From contig NZ_JASMWN010000022.1 of NCBI RefSeq assembly GCF_032595355.1, positions 1 to 64,000 on the forward strand: DNA of 64,000 bases, given 5' to 3'. Positions 8,017 to 16,198 of this stretch are shown one piece after another; the first letter of the stretch is position 1, and each line of letters starts with the position of its first letter. Source of the DNA: Sedimentitalea todarodis (GTDB taxonomy: Bacteria > Pseudomonadota > Alphaproteobacteria > Rhodobacterales > Rhodobacteraceae). A program made the translations under genes and the position numbers. The notes under the pieces were generated by a model. It was not told the DNA's origin. It saw nothing but the letters and a program-made list of their open reading frames with translations, and ran no database searches.

Positions 8017-8105
8017 TGCTCAATCTCCCGGTTTTCTTGTCAGGGTCGTCATCACGCCAGCTTCCTGGTCGCGCCTCAGGTTTGCGCATGCGCGCTCCAT
8101 GCTCA

Positions 8106-8119
8106 ATGATCCAGATCAA
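8106..8119 (-). promoter_or_regulatory. candidate FNR/Crp-family box upstream of the cytochrome pair
   Basis: On the minus strand the sequence is TTGAT-CTGG-ATCAT, which matches the FNR/Dnr consensus TTGAT-N4-ATCAA at nine of ten defined positions. It is centred about 96 bp before the ATG of the first cytochrome gene (start 8016). A class II arrangement would put transcription near 8071, leaving a roughly 55-nt leader. The match is observed; regulation by FnrL or a related factor is inference. Confidence 0.5.
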
Positions 8120-8162
8120 GGGGTCCATCACTGTGCAAGAGATCGCCGGAACGGGGCTGATC

Positions 8163-8846
8163 TCAGGCGCTGATCAGCTTGCCGTTCTCGAGCCTGAGAA
8201 CCCTGTCCATACGCGCTGCCAGTTCCATGTTGTGCGTGGCGATAACAGCGGCCAGGCCGGTATCGGCCACCAGTTGCATCATCGCATCAAACACCTGATC
8301 GGCAGTCGCCGGGTCAAGGTTGCCCGTCGGCTCGTCAGCCAGCAACAGGCGCGGTTCATTGGCCAGCGCTCGGCAGAACGCGACGCGTTGCTGTTCCCCC
8401 CCGGACAGGGCCGCCGGACGGTGCCCTGCGCGGGCTGCAATCCCGACACGATCCAGCAGAGTCAGCGCGCGATCCTTTGCCCTGACGTCAGCGACCCCAT
8501 TCGCCAGTTGCGGCAGCACGATGTTCTCTAGCGCAGAGAATTCGGGGAGCAGATGGTGAAACTGGTAGACAAAACCGATATCCTGACGCCGCGCTGCCGT
8601 GCGCGCGCGATCCGACTTGTTTGCCAGATCGGCCCCGCCAATCCGCACGACGCCTCTATCCGCCACGTCCAACAACCCCGCAATATGCAGAAGTGTCGAT
8701 TTGCCTGCTCCCGATGGCGCAACCAGCGCGACGGTTTCTCCCTTGTTCACGATCAGATCAAGCCCTTGCAGCACCCGGATTTCGGCAGGCGAGTCAGTGC
8801 CATAGGTCTTGACCAGACCTTCTAATTGCAAAACCGCATCATTCAT
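8163..8846 (-). CDS. lolD: lipoprotein-releasing system ATP-binding protein
   Basis: 227 aa ABC ATPase of the MacB/LolD type: Walker A APSGAGKST (with an alanine in place of the usual first glycine), Q-loop VYQFHHLLPEF, signature LSGGEQQR, Walker B LLLADEPT followed by GNLDP, and the switch histidine in ATHN. LolD drives release of outer-membrane lipoproteins from the inner membrane through a LolC/E permease. The permease gene is immediately upstream, and its stop overlaps the lolD start by 8 bp, which supports translational coupling. Complete in length. Confidence 0.93.
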   Translation of the reverse strand: MNDAVLQLEGLVKTYGTDSPAEIRVLQGLDLIVNKGETVALVAPSGAGKSTLLHIAGLLDVADRGVVRIGGADLANKSDRARTAARRQDIGFVYQFHHLLPEFSALENIVLPQLANGVADVRAKDRALTLLDRVGIAARAGHRPAALSGGEQQRVAFCRALANEPRLLLADEPTGNLDPATADQVFDAMMQLVADTGLAAVIATHNMELAARMDRVLRLENGKLISA

Positions 8847-10125
8847 AGCGCAGCGCCTCGACCGGGTTCATTCGTGCTGCCCGGCGCGCCGGGAACAATG
8901 TGACAAAGAATGACAGGCCAAGGGACAGGCCAACCGCCGACAATACGTCGCTCAGGTTCAGTTCGGCAGGCAACCGGTAGATGCCCCGGATCGACGGGTC
9001 CCAGACGCCGCCGCCCATCACGTAGTTCACAAAGGAAAACAACGGGTCGATGTAGATCGCGAACAGGCATCCCAATACCACACCCATCGCCGTCCCGATC
9101 AGGCCCGTAAACGCGCCGCAGATAAAAAACACACGCATGATCGACCCTTCGCTCAGCCCGATCGTGCGCAAGATGCCGATATCGCGCCCCTTGTTCTTGA
9201 CCAGCATGATCAGCCCCGACACGATGTTCATCGCCGCGATCAGGACCAGGATCGACAGGATGATGAACATCACGTTGTCCTCGACCTCGAGCGCCCGCAG
9301 AAAGCCCCCCGCCGAGTCGCGCCATGTCCAGACCTGGGCCCGATCTCCGGCGGCGCGCAGGATATCGATGGTCAGGGCATTCACCGCTTCCGGCTCCTCG
9401 ACCATCACCTCCAGTTCATCCGCAACGCCCTCGCGGTTGAAAAAAGCCTGCGCCTCGGCGAACGGCATGTAGACGCGGGTCCGGTCGATGTCATAGCGCC
9501 CTGCCGAGAACACATAGACGACTTCATAGGCATTCACCCGCGGGCTGGTGCCAAAGGCAGTCTTGACCCCGTTGGGAGACGTCAGTTTCACCGTGTCGCC
9601 CACACCCGCACCAATGGCACGTGCAATGCCCGACCCGATGGCAATGCCCTCGTCAAGGCGTGTCAGATCTCCTGCCGCCTGGTCCGATTGCGCGATCCCC
9701 GGAAGCGATTTGAGATCGTCGCGGGCGATACCATAGACCTCGGCACCCGAACTGCTGTCACGCAGGCTGATCAGAACCTGCCCCTTGATCAGCGGCGCAA
9801 CCCGGGTGACGCCGGGCACCTCGGCAACGCGTTGGGCCCAGCCTTCGTAGTCGGCTATCGCACGATCAAGCTGACCCTGCTGCCCCACGCGACCCACGTC
9901 ATAGACCGTGACATGGGCATTCGCGCCCAGAATGGTGCTGACAAATTCGGACCGAAACCCGGACCGCACCGAGAGCGTCGCGATCAGTGCAAAAACCGCA
10001 AGCGTGATACCGATCAGGCTGATCCATGTCATGACGCTGACCCCGCCTTCGGCCCGGCGGGCACGCAGGTATCGCCACGCGATCATCCATTCGAACGGGG
10101 CAAAGGGGGCGGGATTCCTGGCCAT
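8839..10125 (-). CDS. lolC: lipoprotein-releasing system permease (LolC/LolE family)
   Basis: 428 aa with one N-terminal membrane helix (WISLIGITLAVFALIATLSV), a large periplasmic domain, and three C-terminal helices beginning near NVMFIILSILVLIAAMNIVSG. This is the MacB/FtsX topology of LolC/E. The start FEWMIAWRYLRARR and SLIMLVKNKGRDIGILRTIG are family signatures, and the latter is the coupling helix that contacts LolD. Alphaproteobacteria usually have one such permease working as a homodimer, so C versus E is arbitrary. It is in an operon with lolD, and the upstream proS is separated by three glycan-type genes. Confidence 0.92.
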   Translation of the reverse strand: MARNPAPFAPFEWMIAWRYLRARRAEGGVSVMTWISLIGITLAVFALIATLSVRSGFRSEFVSTILGANAHVTVYDVGRVGQQGQLDRAIADYEGWAQRVAEVPGVTRVAPLIKGQVLISLRDSSSGAEVYGIARDDLKSLPGIAQSDQAAGDLTRLDEGIAIGSGIARAIGAGVGDTVKLTSPNGVKTAFGTSPRVNAYEVVYVFSAGRYDIDRTRVYMPFAEAQAFFNREGVADELEVMVEEPEAVNALTIDILRAAGDRAQVWTWRDSAGGFLRALEVEDNVMFIILSILVLIAAMNIVSGLIMLVKNKGRDIGILRTIGLSEGSIMRVFFICGAFTGLIGTAMGVVLGCLFAIYIDPLFSFVNYVMGGGVWDPSIRGIYRLPAELNLSDVLSAVGLSLGLSFFVTLFPARRAARMNPVEALRYE

Positions 10126-10218
10126 GTCGGCTCCTTATCAATTGCCCAGATACCTGATGTCTGGCGCGTAGCGGGTCAAGCCGGTTTTCGGACCGAAACA
10201 GGCGATCTCTTGCCCAGC

Positions 10219-11211
10219 CTATTGACGGCGAGCCACGGCCCCGATCCGCTGAAATACGTCCCGGGCCTGGCTCTTGGTACAGATGCCGCGATCTTCCAGC
10301 GCCTCAAGCAGATGATCCAGGTGCGCGGCCCCGAGCTGCGAAACCACCCGATTGTGCACCCCTAAACTCAGCGCCTCCGGATCTTTCAACCGGTTCAGTT
10401 CGGCGCGTACCTTGGCTTCGTCATATTCCGGCCAAAGGCCGATGTTGACCGGGTGTGCCTTCTCGAAATCCGCTTCTGGCCCACCATGATGTTTGATGCA
10501 GCAGGCATTGATCAACATGAACTCCGACGGGCGGCGCTTGGACGCAAACAAGGCCTGTACCGAACCGAAGCGGTTGTCGATTTCATCAAGTACGCCCAGC
10601 AGAACCTCGCGTTTTACCGGGTAAGGTGTCACGAATGTCGTGGTTTCGGAAACATCGTCAACGTCACAGCCGACCACGAAGGCCAGCAGGCTTTGCGACA
10701 GCCAGTTTCGATGGAACACCAACTCCGGTTTCAGGAATTGAATCCGCCCCTTGCCGTCGCTGGAAAAAAAATCTGACTCGCTCAGCGGCCGTAAGAACAC
10801 GTTCTTTGCATCCAGCAAAACGATCCTGTCAGACCCTGCACATCTGGCAGAGGCGAGTTTGAGCGCCTGTTGCATCCGATACCCATTGTTCCCGCGCCAA
10901 CCTTGCCGACGCACGGCAGGGATACGATACCGATAATCCACATAGGCACGTTCCAATGCCCGCGGTGAGGTTCGAATGTTGGCGGGGAGCAAGATGTCGT
11001 CGCCACCGACAATGCGGACATGCGATGCCAGTGGGCCGTAGTAGGGCAAGATATCCGACAGGTTCCGGCGCAACGCAGGCTCGTCCACCTCGTTCATGAT
11101 TATGGAGATGGATGCCACCTCGGCCGGATCAAGAAACCGCGCCATCGAGCGCGCCTGTAGCTCGAGCAGCGGATAGTCTTTGCTATAAACGATGGTTGCA
11201 AAGCTCAGCAT
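10219..11211 (-). CDS. DUF6492-type putative glycosyltransferase
   Basis: About 330 aa, soluble. It begins MLSFATIVYSKDYPLLELQA and contains DRIVLLDAKNVFLRP, a GT-A-like strand ending in an Asp-Ala-Lys in place of a classical DxD. I associate this pattern with DUF6492 proteins near surface polysaccharide genes. The start at 11211 lies 4 bp after the stop of the upstream GT25 gene; the frame is open to 11241, which would overlap that gene by 26 bp. With the two upstream glycosyltransferases it forms a three-gene unit, probably for a surface glycan. Sugar donor and acceptor are unknown. Confidence 0.65.
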   Translation of the reverse strand: MLSFATIVYSKDYPLLELQARSMARFLDPAEVASISIIMNEVDEPALRRNLSDILPYYGPLASHVRIVGGDDILLPANIRTSPRALERAYVDYRYRIPAVRRQGWRGNNGYRMQQALKLASARCAGSDRIVLLDAKNVFLRPLSESDFFSSDGKGRIQFLKPELVFHRNWLSQSLLAFVVGCDVDDVSETTTFVTPYPVKREVLLGVLDEIDNRFGSVQALFASKRRPSEFMLINACCIKHHGGPEADFEKAHPVNIGLWPEYDEAKVRAELNRLKDPEALSLGVHNRVVSQLGAAHLDHLLEALEDRGICTKSQARDVFQRIGAVARRQ

Positions 11212-11215
11212 CCCG

Positions 11216-11998
11216 CTACCGGCCATAGCCCGGAAGGTCATTTGCGAGTGTCGGACGCAATTTGGGCCGTGATCTGTTTTTTAGACTTTGCAATCCGCGC
11301 CTGATCTCCTTGCGCAGCCGATAGGCGATTGGCCCGCGTGCACGGCTGCTCTGATCCCGGCTTTCCCGCGTACTGTCCATCGTGTCAGCTGTCCCCTCCT
11401 GTACGATGCAACACATGCGCTGCACCGCGATTGCGGGAACAAGCTGAACCGGGTGCAGGCCCGCGCGGGGCGCGAATACAAAATCATCCAGCGTCGCGCA
11501 GTATTGCTCGCTGGCGCGCAACAGGATGTGTGCAGCCCCCTTGGACACCGCGTAACATGCCGCGCTTGGCACCGGTTCGACGATATCCCAAAGGGCACGC
11601 CCGCCCATGCTCTGCGCGTCGCCATACCGGCGATCTGCAGAAAACCCGTCAAGCTTGACGACTCCCTGCGCGCCGAAATCGAGCTCGACGAGAACTTCGG
11701 GAAAGGTCTCTGACACCAGAATGTCGTCTTCACACACGATGCCGAACACATCCTCGCCGTCCGCGATACGCTGCCAGACAGATCGGTGGCTTTCAAACAC
11801 GGCGCGCTCGGACAGTTTCAGTTCCCAGCGATCAAGCCAACGATGCGGTGCATAGCCCGGAGACGCGAAATCGGTGGCTTGTGCGTCAATCGCGGGTACG
11901 CGCACGACGCTGTCTTTCAGACCGGCGGCATCAAACTGTTCCAGTGTCTCGGCGAACCGCCCCGGATCCCGATCCAGATTGATGACATGAATGCGCAC
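11216..11998 (-). CDS. glycosyltransferase family 25 protein
   Basis: 260 aa. It begins MRIHVINLDRDPGRF, the hallmark GT25 opening (V-I-N-L-x-R). The acceptor-side motif WELKLSERAVFESHRSVW follows near residue 56, then VCEDDILV, whose Glu-Asp-Asp corresponds to the family's metal-binding acidic motif. GT25 enzymes add galactose or related sugars to lipooligosaccharide cores. The start codon is GTG at 11998, four bases after the GT2 stop, so translation is likely coupled. The basic C-terminal tail after residue 220 is poorly conserved. Confidence 0.8.
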   Translation of the reverse strand: MRIHVINLDRDPGRFAETLEQFDAAGLKDSVVRVPAIDAQATDFASPGYAPHRWLDRWELKLSERAVFESHRSVWQRIADGEDVFGIVCEDDILVSETFPEVLVELDFGAQGVVKLDGFSADRRYGDAQSMGGRALWDIVEPVPSAACYAVSKGAAHILLRASEQYCATLDDFVFAPRAGLHPVQLVPAIAVQRMCCIVQEGTADTMDSTRESRDQSSRARGPIAYRLRKEIRRGLQSLKNRSRPKLRPTLANDLPGYGR

Positions 11999-12002
11999 GG
12001 CC

Positions 12003-12905
12003 CTAACCCTTCAGGTTGTCCCAATGACGCCATGGCTGTAGTTTTCGCCGCAACGTGATCTTGAGACTATGCAAAGCCGCCTGCCGGACCAAGTCATTGT
12101 TGCCCGCACTCCGGTAGGCTGCATAGCACATGGAAACCGGAAGCTGCCCTGTGCGATACCAGTCCAGACAGGTTTCGGGATCAATCTCGCCCTGTCCGGT
12201 CAGCGCGCCGAAGTACCGGCTCCAGACCCGTGCATAATCACGCGCAACGGCCAAGACATCGCCAGATACCCCCCGGTCAGCGTATTTCGAGGCAGGCAAA
12301 CGCGCGTCGCGGCCTGTGACACCGGATTGCAGCATGCGAAATACAAAATCATAATCGGACGCCACGCGGAACGATAGGTCATGCCCGCCGAGAGACTCAA
12401 ACACCTGTTTGCGAACAAGCATCGAGTTGTGACAGAACGGCATGCGCTGCAGAAAGGACTTCAGATTGGTGCGCGCAAATTCTCTGGTTGATCCGTCCGC
12501 CAGTGTTTGCAGCGTTCCGCCAAAGGCAAAGCCCGGTCGATCCTGCCCAAGGGCGGCGACAAGATCGGCCAGCACCGTCTCGCTGGCCAGCGAGTCGTCC
12601 GAATTCAGAAACAGAACATATTCGCCCGACGCCAGCGCCACGGCCTTGTTCATCGCATCATAGAGCCCGGCATCCTGCGCAGTTTCAAAGACGATGGGGT
12701 GACCCGCACCAGACAGCCGATTCCGGGCCTCATCGATCATCGCGACGGTTCCGTCATCCGACAGACCGTCAAATATCACGTGCTCCACCTGGCCATAGGA
12801 TTGCGCCTGAACGCAATCCATTGCCTCGCGAAACAGCTCGCGACGCCCGGCCTCGATCAGGTTGCGGGTAACGGTGATGACCGAGAGGAGCGGCGCGTTG
12901 GCCAT
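12003..12905 (-). CDS. glycosyltransferase family 2 protein
   Basis: 300 aa GT-A enzyme. It starts LLSVITVTRN, then EHVIFDGLSDDGT (nucleotide-binding region), DAGLYDAMNKAVALASGEYV, and the DxD-type motif FLNSDDSL near residue 100. RMPFCHNSMLVRKQVFE and AASDYDF-like VASDYDFVFR follow the pattern of WcaA/colanic-acid-type transferases. It starts one base after the proS stop and is followed by GT25 and DUF6492 genes. The likely role is surface polysaccharide or LPS assembly; the linkage formed cannot be inferred. Confidence 0.85.
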   Translation of the reverse strand: MANAPLLSVITVTRNLIEAGRRELFREAMDCVQAQSYGQVEHVIFDGLSDDGTVAMIDEARNRLSGAGHPIVFETAQDAGLYDAMNKAVALASGEYVLFLNSDDSLASETVLADLVAALGQDRPGFAFGGTLQTLADGSTREFARTNLKSFLQRMPFCHNSMLVRKQVFESLGGHDLSFRVASDYDFVFRMLQSGVTGRDARLPASKYADRGVSGDVLAVARDYARVWSRYFGALTGQGEIDPETCLDWYRTGQLPVSMCYAAYRSAGNNDLVRQAALHSLKITLRRKLQPWRHWDNLKG

Positions 12906-12906
12906 G

Positions 12907-14250
12907 TCATCCGACGATCTTGCCGTAGATCGCCGCGATCTTCTCGATGGCGGCCTCCGGCGACAGTTCTTCGCTTTCGCCCGTGCGGCGGCTGGTCAGC
13001 TCGACCACGCCGTTTTTCAATCCTCGCGGCCCTACCGTTATGCGCCACGGCAGACCGATCAGGTCCATCGTCGCGAATTTGCCGCCTGCGCGTTCCTTGC
13101 GGTCGTCATACAGCGGCTCAAGCCCGATGGCGGTCAGAGCGGCATACAATGCCTCGCAGGCCGCATCCGCCTCGTCGTCTCCCTGCTTCAGGTTCACGAT
13201 ACCACAATGGAACGGGGTCACGCCTTCCGGCCAGATGATGCCGTTGTCGTCATGGCTGGCCTCGATGATGGCACCCAACAGGCGCGAGACACCGATACCG
13301 TGGCTGCCCATGTGGACGGGCACCGGCTTGCCCTCGGCGTTCTGCACAGTCGCGCCCAAAGGCTCGGAATACTTGGTGCCGAAATAGAAGATCTGGCCAA
13401 CTTCGATCCCCCGGCTTGACTTGCGCCGCGCTTCGGGGATTGCCTCGAAAAGCGCCGGATCATGGGTCTCGTCAGTGCGCGCATAGGGCGTTGTCCATTC
13501 CTTGACGATGGCCGCGCATTCGTCCCAATCGCCGAAATTCACGACGCGGTCGCCGAATTTCAGGTCAAGAATGGCACTGTCATAAAACACCTCGGACTCG
13601 CCGGTATCGGCCAGAACCAGGAATTCATGCGTGTTGTCGCCCCCGATCGGTCCACTGTCGGCGCGCATCGGGATCGCGTGCAGCCCCATCCGCTCGTAGG
13701 TGCGCAGATAGCTGACCATGTGCCGATTGTAGGCGTGCAGCGCGCTGGCCTTGTCGACGTCGAAGTTATAGCCGTCCTTCATCAGGAATTCGCGACCGCG
13801 CATCACCCCGAACCGTGGGCGGATTTCGTCACGGAATTTCCATTGGATGTGATAGAGCGTCATCGGCAGGTCTTTGTAGCTGCTTACATGGCTGCGGAAG
13901 ATGTCGGTGATCAGCTCTTCGTTGGTCGGCCCATAGAGCATATCCCGCCCGTGCCGGTCGGTGACGCGGAGCATTTCCTCGCCATACACATCATAGCGCC
14001 CGCTTTCACGCCAGAGATCGGCAGATTGCAGCGTCGGCATCAGCATCGGGATATGGCCGGCGCGCACCTGTTCCTCGTGGACGATATTTTCGATGTTCTT
14101 CAACACCTTGAAACCCAACGGCAGCCACGAATAAATACCGGCCTGGGCCTGCTTGATCATTCCAGCGCGCAACATCAGCCGATGGCTGACGATTTGCGCT
14201 TCGGCAGGGTTTTCCTTGAGAACGGGCAGAAAATAACGGGACAGGCGCAT
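12907..14250 (-). CDS. proS: prolyl-tRNA synthetase (short alphaproteobacterial form)
   Basis: 447 aa class II synthetase without the large insertion domain of the E. coli enzyme, as is normal in alphaproteobacteria. Motif 1 region GIYSWLPLGFKVLKNIENIV, motif 2 FRDEIRPRFGVMRGREFLMKDGY and motif 3 GSHGIGVSRLLGAIIE are all visible, followed by the anticodon-binding domain ending AIYGKIVG. It charges tRNA-Pro. Because the editing insert is missing, mischarged Ala-tRNA-Pro would need a separate YbaK/ProXp protein, which is not seen here. It is first in the minus-strand run that continues through the glycosyltransferases to lolCD. Confidence 0.96.
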   Translation of the reverse strand: MRLSRYFLPVLKENPAEAQIVSHRLMLRAGMIKQAQAGIYSWLPLGFKVLKNIENIVHEEQVRAGHIPMLMPTLQSADLWRESGRYDVYGEEMLRVTDRHGRDMLYGPTNEELITDIFRSHVSSYKDLPMTLYHIQWKFRDEIRPRFGVMRGREFLMKDGYNFDVDKASALHAYNRHMVSYLRTYERMGLHAIPMRADSGPIGGDNTHEFLVLADTGESEVFYDSAILDLKFGDRVVNFGDWDECAAIVKEWTTPYARTDETHDPALFEAIPEARRKSSRGIEVGQIFYFGTKYSEPLGATVQNAEGKPVPVHMGSHGIGVSRLLGAIIEASHDDNGIIWPEGVTPFHCGIVNLKQGDDEADAACEALYAALTAIGLEPLYDDRKERAGGKFATMDLIGLPWRITVGPRGLKNGVVELTSRRTGESEELSPEAAIEKIAAIYGKIVG

Positions 14251-14451
14251 GAACGGTCTCTTTATGAAACGAGGTTTTCAGCGGTCTATGCGAAAGCGCG
14301 GCCTCAGGCAATCGACCAATGCACGCGCCCGATCAAACGGGCCTTCGACCAAGCCGCCCGAATTGTCGTTTCCGCGCCGTCGGGCATGCCGCCCCTTGAA
14401 ACCGCGCGGACTATGGGCGATGTGATACGCTAACAGCAACAAGAGACACAG

Positions 14452-15519
14452 ATGACATTGCCAGTAAGGGATCAACTGAAATACTGGGGCATCGCCACGG
14501 CGGTGTTTGCCGTTGTGCTGTGGTTTCTGGGCCCGGTCCTGCTGCCCTTCGTGATCGGAAGTGCCATCGCATATTTCATCGATCCGGTCGCGGACCGTCT
14601 GGAGCGCGCCGGTTTATCGAGAATCGCCGCTACCGCGGTGATCACCATCGTTGCCATTCTGCTTGCGGTGCTCATCGGCTTGCTGGTCATTCCGACGCTG
14701 ATTTCCCAGACGATCGACCTGATCAACATCATGCCGCAGCTTTTTCAGGACCTTCAGGCGTTCATCGCCACGCATTTCCCGTCGCTGCTGGTCGAAGGGT
14801 CCAGCGCCCGCGAAACACTGAACAGCATTGGCCAGGCCATCAAGGAGCGTGGGCCCGCGCTGATCGAGTCCGTGCTTGGGTCGGCCCTGTCTGTTCTAAA
14901 CATCGTGATCCTGCTGATCGTTGTTCCGGTGGTGTCGGTCTACATGTTGCTGGACTGGGACCGCATGATTGCCCGGATCGACGAACTGCTTCCGCGTGAC
15001 CACGCCCCCGTCATTCGCACGCTGGCGGGCGATATCGACCGGACACTCGCGTCGTTCATTCGCGGTATGGGAACGGTCAGCCTGATTCTGGGCACCTATT
15101 ACGCCATCGCCCTGATGCTCGTCGGACTGAATTTTGGCCTCGTCGTCGGTGTGGTTGCGGGTCTGGTCACGTTCATCCCCTATCTGGGCGCATTGATCGG
15201 CGGTTCGCTTGCAATCGGTCTGGCGCTGTTCCAGTTCTGGGGTGACTGGACCTCGATCGGGCTTGTGGCTGCGATCTTTGCAATCGGACAGGTGATTGAA
15301 GGCAACTTTCTGACTCCGAAACTGGTTGGCAGCTCGATCGGGCTGCACCCGGTCTGGCTGCTCCTCGCGCTGTCGGTGTTCGGTGCACTCTTCGGCTTTG
15401 TCGGCATGTTGGTCGCCGTGCCCGTCGCCGCCGCACTTGGGGTGATTACCCGGTTCGGTGTCGAGCAATATCTACAGAGCCGACTCTATCGCGGTTTGTC
15501 GGATCAGGACACGCAGTAG
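14452..15519 (+). CDS. AI-2E family transporter / PerM-type permease
   Basis: 355 aa. Two N-terminal helices (WGIATAVFAVVLWFLGPVLL and the next) are followed by a hydrophilic region and a C-terminal block of helices, including VVGVVAGLVTFIPYLGALIGG. The last contains the family signature P-Y-[LV]-G. YdjX-like export of signals has been claimed for some members, but the substrate is unknown here. It sits 1 bp upstream of hdaA and heads the perM-hdaA-ppk-ppx block common in alphaproteobacteria, so it is probably co-transcribed with the replication and polyphosphate genes. Confidence 0.88.
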   Translation: MTLPVRDQLKYWGIATAVFAVVLWFLGPVLLPFVIGSAIAYFIDPVADRLERAGLSRIAATAVITIVAILLAVLIGLLVIPTLISQTIDLINIMPQLFQDLQAFIATHFPSLLVEGSSARETLNSIGQAIKERGPALIESVLGSALSVLNIVILLIVVPVVSVYMLLDWDRMIARIDELLPRDHAPVIRTLAGDIDRTLASFIRGMGTVSLILGTYYAIALMLVGLNFGLVVGVVAGLVTFIPYLGALIGGSLAIGLALFQFWGDWTSIGLVAAIFAIGQVIEGNFLTPKLVGSSIGLHPVWLLLALSVFGALFGFVGMLVAVPVAAALGVITRFGVEQYLQSRLYRGLSDQDTQ

Positions 15520-15520
15520 T

Positions 15521-16198
15521 ATGCCCGAACAATTGAGCTTCGATTTGCCCGCCAAGCCGGTTCTGGGACGAGACGACTTTTTCGTTTCACCGGAAAACGC
15601 GATGGCGGTCGCGATGATCGACGCCGCCGACCGGTGGCCCAACGGCAAGCTGATCCTGTCGGGCCCCTCCGGCGCGGGCAAGACCCACCTGACCCATGTC
15701 TGGGCTGCGACGAACGACGCCCGAATCGTATCGGCTGCGGATCTGCCGTCGCTCGAAATTCCGGCGCTGGCACAGCACCCTATCGCCGTCGAGGACGTTC
15801 CGGAAATCTCCGCCGATGCAGACGCTCAGCAAGCGCTGTTTCACCTGCACAACCTGATCTTGTCACAGGGCCACCAACTGCTGATGACAGGCCAAGGCGC
15901 ACCAAATCACTGGTCGCTCAGCCTGCCGGATTTGCAAAGCAGGATCGACGGCACCACCCATATCGCGTTGCTGGCACCTGATGACACCTTGCTGGCAGCC
16001 GTTCTGGCCAAGCTCTTTGCGGACAGACAGATCACGCCGAAACCAGACGTCATTCCGTTTCTGCTGTCGCGAATGGATCGCTCGTTTCGCGCGGCGGAAG
16101 ATATTGTCAGCCGCCTCGACAAGGCCGCGCTGTCCCGACATCACACGCTGTCGCGGCGGCTGGCGTCCGAGTTGCTTGGCGGGTCAGGTGCGGTATGA
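15521..16198 (+). CDS. hdaA: DnaA regulatory inactivator HdaA
   Basis: 225 aa single AAA+ domain related to DnaA but without the DNA-binding domain. The N-terminal peptide MPEQLSFDLP contains the QLxLx-type clamp-binding motif that docks to the replication sliding clamp. Walker A is SGPSGAGKTHL near residue 48. HdaA stimulates ATP hydrolysis by DnaA after initiation and so limits re-initiation. Sensor and arginine-finger regions lie in the C-terminal half (LLSRMDRSFRAAEDIV). The ATG at 15521 follows the previous stop by 1 bp, and its own stop overlaps the ppk start by 4 bp (ATGA). Confidence 0.9.
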   Translation: MPEQLSFDLPAKPVLGRDDFFVSPENAMAVAMIDAADRWPNGKLILSGPSGAGKTHLTHVWAATNDARIVSAADLPSLEIPALAQHPIAVEDVPEISADADAQQALFHLHNLILSQGHQLLMTGQGAPNHWSLSLPDLQSRIDGTTHIALLAPDDTLLAAVLAKLFADRQITPKPDVIPFLLSRMDRSFRAAEDIVSRLDKAALSRHHTLSRRLASELLGGSGAV

